From: JBKPNZ01 sp046732895
GTDB lineage: Bacteria; Actinomycetota; Thermoleophilia; Solirubrobacterales; 70-9
DNA length: 64,000 bases
Direction of reading: 5' to 3'
NCBI GenBank assembly: GCA_046732895.1
Contig: JBKPNZ010000045.1
Coordinates: 9,883-73,882, forward strand
The position numbers and the translations under genes were made by a program. This document shows, piece by piece, positions 59,092-64,000 of the stretch; positions within the stretch are counted from its first letter, which is position 1, and each line of letters begins with the position of its first letter. A model generated the notes under the pieces. It ran no database searches. It saw only the letters and a list, made by a program, of their open reading frames with translations, and was not told the origin of the DNA.

Positions 59092-59997
59092 TTACGCCAG
59101 CTCCACGTCGCGGTGAACGACGCGCAGGCGCAGGTCGTCCCGGCCGGCGAGGTGTCGCGCGATGCGATCCGCAATCGTGACCGAGCGGTGGCGACCGCCG
59201 GTGCAGCCGATGGCGATCGTCATGTGAGTCTTGCCCTCGGCGACGTAGGCCGGAAGCAGGAAGTCGAGCATCGGGAACAGGCGGCCGTAGAACTCGTTCG
59301 CGAGGTCGCCCGCCTCGACATGCTCGACGACCTTCGGGTCACGGCCCGTCAGCGGCCGCAGGTCCTCGCGGTAGTGGGGGTTCGGCAGGAAGCGAACGTC
59401 GAGCATCATGTCCGCGTCGCGCGGGGGGCCGTTCTTGAACCCGAAGGTGAGGATCGTGAGCGCGAGCGTTGACGGCGCTCCCTCGCCCAGCATCTCCGTC
59501 GCGATGCGGCGCCGCAGCATGGCGCCGGTCAGATCCGAGGTGTCCATGACCAGATCCGCGCGCTCCCGGAGCGGACCGAGGACCTCGCGTTCGGCCCGGA
59601 TCCCCTCGAGCACGCGCCCGTCCGGCGCCAGCGGGTGGCGCCGGCGCGTCTCCTTGAAGCGGTCGAGAAGGGTCTCCTCGCTCGCTTCCAGGAACAGCAC
59701 CCTTGGCGCCAGGCCCGAAGTCTCGAGCTCCTCGAGCACGGCGGCGAGGTCGCGAAAGTAGTCGCCGCCGCGCACGTCGGAGACGACGGCGGCTCGCCGA
59801 ACCCCGCTGCCCTCGTGCTGGAAGAGCTCGCCCAGGGCGCCGATCATCCGGGGCGGGAGGTTGTCGACACAGAAGTAGCCACCGTCCTCGAAGGCGGCGA
59901 TCGCCTCCGACTTCCCGGCCCCGGAGTAGCCCGAGATCACCACGAGGTCGACCCCCGGGGAGAGCCCGTCCAGGGCCGGTTGCTCGCCGGTCGTCAT
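59092..59997 (-). CDS. rapZ: RapZ/YvcJ-family nucleotide-binding protein
   Basis: A 301-residue P-loop protein: Walker A GYSGAGKS (23-30), FVDNLPPRMI-type motif as CVDNLPPRMIG, and the C-terminal domain with GFKNGPPRDADMMLDVRFLPNPHY and CTGGRHRSV. In Enterobacteria RapZ adapts RNase E to control glmS mRNA; in Gram-positives the family has a different, less clear role. It overlaps uvrC but yvcK and whiA, its usual partners, do not follow. Confidence 0.93.
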   Translation of the reverse strand: MTTGEQPALDGLSPGVDLVVISGYSGAGKSEAIAAFEDGGYFCVDNLPPRMIGALGELFQHEGSGVRRAAVVSDVRGGDYFRDLAAVLEELETSGLAPRVLFLEASEETLLDRFKETRRRHPLAPDGRVLEGIRAEREVLGPLRERADLVMDTSDLTGAMLRRRIATEMLGEGAPSTLALTILTFGFKNGPPRDADMMLDVRFLPNPHYREDLRPLTGRDPKVVEHVEAGDLANEFYGRLFPMLDFLLPAYVAEGKTHMTIAIGCTGGRHRSVTIADRIARHLAGRDDLRLRVVHRDVELA

Positions 59998-61985
59998 CCC
60001 GCCTTGTGGAGCTGGCGGTGGATGTCGCGGGCCAGCTTGCCGGGGATGCCCGGCACCGCCTCGAGCTCCTCTCGGCTGGCGCCCACCAGGCGCTCGGGCG
60101 AGCCGAAGTGGTTCAGCAGGGCGCGCTTGCGGACCGGGCCCACGCCGCGAAGCTCGTCGAGCAGGGAGCCGGTCATCGCCTTGCCGCGGCGGGCGCGGTG
60201 GTGCTCGATCGCGAAGCGGTGTGCCTCGTCGCGCACCCGCTGGAGCAGGCGCGAGGCCTCGGACTCGGAGCTGATCGGCAACGGGTCCGAACGCCCCGGG
60301 ACGAACACCTCCTCGATGCGCTTGGCGAGGCCGATGACCGCCGTGCCGCGCTCGACGATCGGCGCCAGCGCCCGCATCCCGGCTGACAGCTGGCCCTTGC
60401 CACCGTCGATGACGATCAGATCGGGCAGGGCCGCAAAGCTCTCGTCGCGTTCCGTGTCGTGAGGTGACAGGTCCGCCTGCTCGAGGTGGCGCGCCATCCG
60501 CCGCCCGAGGACCTCCTCGATCGAGGAGAAGTCGTCAGGGCCGTCCGGCCCCGAGGAGCCGGACGGGTCGGCGTCCTCGCCCCTTCGGTCTCGGCGGACG
60601 TCCCCACGGACGCGGAACCTGCGGTAGTCGGACTTCTTCGGCGCTCCGCCCTCGAACACGACCATCGAGGCGACCGTGTGCTCGGGGCCCAGGTTGGAGA
60701 CGTCGAAGCCCTCGATTCGCACCGGCAACGCCTCCAGCCCAAGCGCTTCCTGCAGCGCGCTGAGCGCATCGACGCGCATCTGCCTGCGCCGCTCCTTCCG
60801 CAGTCGATCCTGGGCAAGAGCGAGCTTCGCGTTGCGCTCGGCGAGCTCGCGCAGGCGCCGCTTGCTCCCGCGCTCGGCAACCCTCACCTCCACCGGCCCG
60901 CCGCGCCGCGCCGACAGCGCCTCCTCGAGCAGCTTCGCGCGATCGCGCATCGCCGGGCCCACCACGACCAGGCGCGGGATCATCGGTGCCGCCGAGTAGT
61001 ACTGCGCGACGAACTCCTCTGTCACCTCGTCCTCGTCTCGCACGCCGCCGCTCGCGAGATAGAAGCCATGACGTTCGGCGAGCACGCCATCCCGGACCTG
61101 GAAGACCTGGGCGTTCGCCTCGTCGCCCTCGACGGCGACCCCAATCAGGTCGGCCGTCTCGAGTGACTCGCCGGCGACGCTGCGGCGTTCCATCAGCGAC
61201 CGGACGGCCTCGAGGCGATCGCGGTACACCGCGGCCCGCTCGAACTCCTCCGCACCCGCGGCCTCCGCCATCTTGCGCTCGAGGTCGCGCTCGACGTCGC
61301 GGTAGCGACCCGAGAGGAAACCGGCGATCGCGTCGATGTTCCGCCGGTACTCCTCGCGGTCGATGTAGCCGACACAGGGAGCCTGGCAGCGCTTGATGTA
61401 GTAGTCGAGGCAGGGAACCCCGGAGCGCCGTCCCGGTTCGGGGCCTTCGCACGTCCGGTACTGGAAGAGCTTGCCGAGCAGCTCCAGCGTCTCGCGCGTG
61501 CGCTTGGCGTTCGAGTAGGGACCGAAGTAGAGGCGTCCCGAGCGGTGCCGCTCACGGGTGAAGTAGACGCGGGGGAACTCCTCGTCGAGCGAGATCCCGA
61601 TGTAGGGGTAGGACTTGTCGTCCCGGAGCCGGATGTTGAAGATCGGGCGGTGGCGCTTGATGAACTGTTGCTCGGCCAGGAGCGCCTCGGCCTCCGTCTC
61701 GGTGACGACGAAGTCGATCGACGCGACCCGGGAGATCTCGCGTACCTGCGACTTGCCCGAGAAGTGTCCGCCGACGCGCTTGCGGATCGAGCGCGCCTTG
61801 CCGACGTAGATCACCCTGCCGTCGGCGTCCTTGAACAAGTAGACCCCCGGCTGGTCGGGCAGCTTCTTCCTTTGCTCATCGACCGAAACATTGCCGGCCA
61901 CCTCCTCCGCACCAATGCCTGCCGCCTCCTCCGCTTCGCGTCCGGGGGCGGCAGGGCCTCCGTCGCTATGAGGTTGGCGTGCCAC
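59994..61985 (-). CDS. uvrC: UvrABC excinuclease subunit C
   Basis: A 663-residue repair nuclease. GIY-YIG domain (about 40-125: PGVYLFKDADGRVIYVGKA), UVR motif near 230, RNase H-like 5' nuclease domain (about 420-570) with DLIVIDGGKGQLSAG and a C-terminal helix-hairpin-helix pair (GVGPVRKRALLNHFG, VPGIPGKLARDI). About 30 extra N-terminal residues from GTG 61985; a start nearer the GIY-YIG domain is possible. Confidence 0.95.
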   Translation of the reverse strand: MARQPHSDGGPAAPGREAEEAAGIGAEEVAGNVSVDEQRKKLPDQPGVYLFKDADGRVIYVGKARSIRKRVGGHFSGKSQVREISRVASIDFVVTETEAEALLAEQQFIKRHRPIFNIRLRDDKSYPYIGISLDEEFPRVYFTRERHRSGRLYFGPYSNAKRTRETLELLGKLFQYRTCEGPEPGRRSGVPCLDYYIKRCQAPCVGYIDREEYRRNIDAIAGFLSGRYRDVERDLERKMAEAAGAEEFERAAVYRDRLEAVRSLMERRSVAGESLETADLIGVAVEGDEANAQVFQVRDGVLAERHGFYLASGGVRDEDEVTEEFVAQYYSAAPMIPRLVVVGPAMRDRAKLLEEALSARRGGPVEVRVAERGSKRRLRELAERNAKLALAQDRLRKERRRQMRVDALSALQEALGLEALPVRIEGFDVSNLGPEHTVASMVVFEGGAPKKSDYRRFRVRGDVRRDRRGEDADPSGSSGPDGPDDFSSIEEVLGRRMARHLEQADLSPHDTERDESFAALPDLIVIDGGKGQLSAGMRALAPIVERGTAVIGLAKRIEEVFVPGRSDPLPISSESEASRLLQRVRDEAHRFAIEHHRARRGKAMTGSLLDELRGVGPVRKRALLNHFGSPERLVGASREELEAVPGIPGKLARDIHRQLHKAG

Positions 61986-62029
61986 GACTCAAAGGTTAGG
62001 GTTCGCGCCCGACCTTCCAAGGAGGATTG

Positions 62030-62860
62030 ATGTCCGAAACTGCGGCAATTTCCACACCGCCCGAGCTGAAGACGCTTCGCATTGAGATCGACGGCGAGAT
62101 CGGGACACTCAAGCTGAACCGCCCCGATCGGCTGAACGCGATGAGCCCCGAGCTCATCGGCGAGCTCGTAGTTGCCGCATCCTGGCTAGCCGATCGCGCC
62201 TCGCTGCGGGCACTCATCGTCACCGGCGAGGGGCGTGGGTTCTCGGCCGGCGGTGACGTCACCTGGTTTCAGAAGGGCATCGAAGACGAGGACTTCGACC
62301 TGCCGGCTGACGTGCGCCGGGGCGCGGAGGTTCTGCACCAAGCCATCATCGACTTCCGGCGGATCCCGTATCCCGTCGTGGGCGCGATCAATGGCGTCGC
62401 CGCCGGGGCCGGATTCTCCTTTGCCCTGATGTGCGATACGCGGATCGCCTCCGAGGAGGCGGCGTTCGTGTGCGCCTACGGGCGCATCGGCGCCTCGCCC
62501 GACGGCGGCATGACCTATTTCCTGCCGCGAGTCGTCGGCCCCTCGAAGGCGATCGAGCTCCTGCTCAACGATCCGCTGCTCTCCGCCCAGCAGGCGCTGG
62601 AGGCTGGGATCGTCGCCGAGGTCGTGCCCCCCGAGCAGCTCGCCGATCGGGCGCGCGAGAAGGCGGAGAAGCTGGCCGCAAAGGCGCCCCACTATGTCCG
62701 CATGTGCAAGCGGCTCGTCGCCGAGAGCCTCGACCACTCGCTGGCCGAACACCTGCAGCTGGAACGGCATGGCATCGCCGACTCGATGGCGACCGAGGAT
62801 CTGCGCGAGGGCGTCACCGCCTTCCTCGAGGACCGCGAGGCGACGTTTAGCGGGCGTTGA
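62030..62860 (+). CDS. Enoyl-CoA hydratase/isomerase family protein
   Basis: A 276-residue crotonase with GEGRGFSAGGDVTWF (oxyanion hole), INGVAAGAGFSFALMCD and GRIGASPDGGMTYFLPR in which Asp takes the place of the usual Glu region, as in isomerase-type members. ATG 62030 sits four bases after AAGGAGG; TTG 62027 overlaps. Substrate unknown; divergent from uvrC. Confidence 0.88.
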   Translation: MSETAAISTPPELKTLRIEIDGEIGTLKLNRPDRLNAMSPELIGELVVAASWLADRASLRALIVTGEGRGFSAGGDVTWFQKGIEDEDFDLPADVRRGAEVLHQAIIDFRRIPYPVVGAINGVAAGAGFSFALMCDTRIASEEAAFVCAYGRIGASPDGGMTYFLPRVVGPSKAIELLLNDPLLSAQQALEAGIVAEVVPPEQLADRAREKAEKLAAKAPHYVRMCKRLVAESLDHSLAEHLQLERHGIADSMATEDLREGVTAFLEDREATFSGR

Positions 62861-62911
62861 GAGTGGGTGGATTAGAGTGATGTCAACCCCGCTTCCGGAA
62901 AGGATGCTGCG

Positions 62912-63343
62912 ATGAGAAAGACCTTTGCCCTGCTCGTGGTCTGCGCGCTGCCCCTCGGCCTCTTTGCCTGTGGCGGCGGCGATGACGAAAGCTCCAGCAG
63001 CACAGCCGCGTCGAGCACGTCGACGACCAACGCCGGCGGAGGCGGCGGCGGCGGGCAGACCCTCGCCCTCAGTGCCGACCCCAGCGGCCAGCTCGCCTAT
63101 GACACCGACTCGCTCTCGGCCAAGGCGGGCGACGTGACCATCGACTTCGACAACCCGTCGCAGGTCGGTCACGACGTCTGCGTCAAGGACTCGAGCGGGC
63201 AGGAGCTGGGCTGCAGCGACATCGTCACCGGTGACTCGACGACGCTGGATGCCGGCGATCTGCAGGCGGGGGACTACACCTTCTACTGCTCGGTCGACGG
63301 CCATGAGGCCGCCGGCATGACCGGCACCCTCAAGGTTCAGTAA
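62912..63343 (+). CDS. Cupredoxin (plastocyanin/azurin-like) lipoprotein
   Basis: A 143-residue exported blue-copper protein. Lipobox LGLFAC with Cys20, a Ser/Thr/Gly-rich linker (about 28-48) and a cupredoxin domain (about 49-143). Type 1 copper ligands H87, C126, H131 and M136 (FYCSVDGHEAAGM) are complete; an extra Cys90/Cys101 pair could form a disulfide. Probable one-electron carrier at the outer membrane face. Confidence 0.9.
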   Translation: MRKTFALLVVCALPLGLFACGGGDDESSSSTAASSTSTTNAGGGGGGGQTLALSADPSGQLAYDTDSLSAKAGDVTIDFDNPSQVGHDVCVKDSSGQELGCSDIVTGDSTTLDAGDLQAGDYTFYCSVDGHEAAGMTGTLKVQ

Positions 63344-63355
63344 CCGAGTAACCGA

Positions 63356-63826
63356 TCAGGAGCTGACGAGAGCGCGGCCGACCGAGTCGGCCACGCAGAC
63401 CGGCTTGTCGCCGCCCTCGCGCTCGATCGTGAAGCGCGTGACGACGTGGTACCAGCCACCGTCGAGCTCGTCGACGGAGAGCACCTCCGCCCGCGCCCTG
63501 ACCCTCGAGTTGACGGGCACGGGCGCGGGAAACCGCACTCGGTCCCAGCCGTAGTTGATCCCCATGACCACGCCCTTCTGGTGGAGGAGCTGCGCGCGCA
63601 GTGCGTCCGTGAGCGAGAGCGTCAGGTTGCCGTGCGCAACGGTGGTCCCGTAAGGGCTCTCCTTGGCGGCCCGCTCGGGATCGGTGTGGATCCACTGGAA
63701 GTCGCGGGAGACCTCCGCGAAGCGGTCGATGTCCTCCTGCGTGATCTCGACCCAGTCCGTCGGCCCGAGCTCCTTGCCGATCAGCTCGCGCAGGCCGTCG
63801 ATGCCTTCGACTTCGATGGGTGGCAT
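63356..63826 (-). CDS. MaoC-like (R)-specific enoyl-CoA hydratase
   Basis: A 156-residue single hot-dog domain. Catalytic D42 and H47 in SRDFQWIHTDPERA, followed by YGTTVAHGNLTLSL and FPAPVPVNSRVR. Hydrates trans-2-enoyl-CoA to the R-hydroxy form. It is close to an S-type hydratase gene (62030) but on the other strand. Confidence 0.92.
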   Translation of the reverse strand: MPPIEVEGIDGLRELIGKELGPTDWVEITQEDIDRFAEVSRDFQWIHTDPERAAKESPYGTTVAHGNLTLSLTDALRAQLLHQKGVVMGINYGWDRVRFPAPVPVNSRVRARAEVLSVDELDGGWYHVVTRFTIEREGGDKPVCVADSVGRALVSS

Positions 63827-63855
63827 CGCGGCAGCGTATCGGCGGCGTGGCGCGG

Positions 63856-64000
63856 TCAGCTGACGAGCCGGACCTCGAGCGGCGGCGGGACCACCTCCCC
63901 CGCGCTGCCCATGAGCGCCAGGATGCGCGCCACGTAGGCCTGCGTCTCAGGGTACGACGGGATGCAGTGGCAGGCGCTCACCGCCCCGGCACCCGCGTTG
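63856..64000 (-). CDS. Lytic transglycosylase (SLT domain), C-terminal fragment
   Basis: Only the last 47 codons are in the window; the 5' end lies beyond 64000. They read NAGAGAVSACHCIPSYPET followed by QAYVARILALMG, resembling the closing NAGxGAV...YPETQxYV segment of SLT lytic transglycosylases, which cleave the glycan strand of peptidoglycan. The catalytic Glu is outside. The two Cys (ACHC) are unusual there. Confidence 0.65.
   Translation of the reverse strand, partial: NAGAGAVSACHCIPSYPETQAYVARILALMGSAGEVVPPPLEVRLVS

Overview
The window is gap-poor, very GC-rich bacterial chromosome with many GTG/TTG starts and 1-8 nt gene overlaps. Gene content (cytochrome c oxidase with ctaA/ctaB, GuaB3, HU, an acidic-tailed S9, a HAIR-like operator, a c-di-AMP riboswitch in front of wall hydrolases, and Phe/homogentisate catabolism) points to an actinobacterium, most likely the Thermoleophilia/Solirubrobacterales side. 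That placement is an inference from gene content, not from a phylogeny. No tRNA, rRNA, CRISPR array, prophage or insertion sequence was recognised.

Layout. 1-9.8 kb is respiration: the end of one oxidase subunit I gene, ctaA-ctaB and two tiny membrane proteins on the plus strand; a CBS protein, a diheme cytochrome c lipoprotein, two universal-stress-like proteins, and a second oxidase operon ctaC-ctaD-(USP)-ctaE on the minus strand. 9.8-16.7 kb is accessory: a glycosyltransferase, small secreted or zinc-ribbon proteins, and an ABC-2 exporter operon ending in a glycosidase-like gene. 16.7-17.8 kb holds an AbiEi/DUF559 nuclease-like gene with a 45-nt palindrome at each end, one of them centred on its start codon; this is the best candidate for an undescribed element. 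17.8-29.5 kb is a long minus-strand housekeeping run: infA (with a duplicated tail), then upstream a beta-helix protein, enoyl-CoA hydratase, HIT, CCA/polyA polymerase-like, alr, nnrDE, acpS, glmS, glmM, rpsI and rplM, so amino-sugar and D-Ala supply sit together. 29.5-32.2 kb has a c-di-AMP riboswitch and two M23 peptidase paralogues. 32.2-45.8 kb holds guaA-guaB3 (bracketed by two covarying hairpin repeats), a PfkB kinase, D,D-carboxypeptidase, LysM protein, pyrF, HU, argS, an epimerase, an M48 protease, a phosphoesterase and a lipoprotein-Ser/Thr kinase pair. 45.8-52.6 kb has tgt, hsp20 and the glycolytic operon gap-pgk-tpiA-gpmI. 52.6-59 kb has an ABC exporter and the aromatic amino-acid degradation genes (FAH-family, Lrp, hppD, hmgA, phhA). 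59-64 kb has rapZ-uvrC, enoyl-CoA hydratase, a cupredoxin lipoprotein, a MaoC-type hydratase and the end of a lytic transglycosylase.

Functional links: heme A made by CtaA/CtaB serves the oxidases; the diheme cytochrome and the cupredoxin are plausible periplasmic electron carriers. PhhA, HppD and HmgA convert Phe to maleylacetoacetate with an Lrp-type regulator divergent from hppD. GlmS/GlmM, Alr, the carboxypeptidase, LysM and the M23 proteins are all envelope functions, and the riboswitch ties wall hydrolysis to c-di-AMP.
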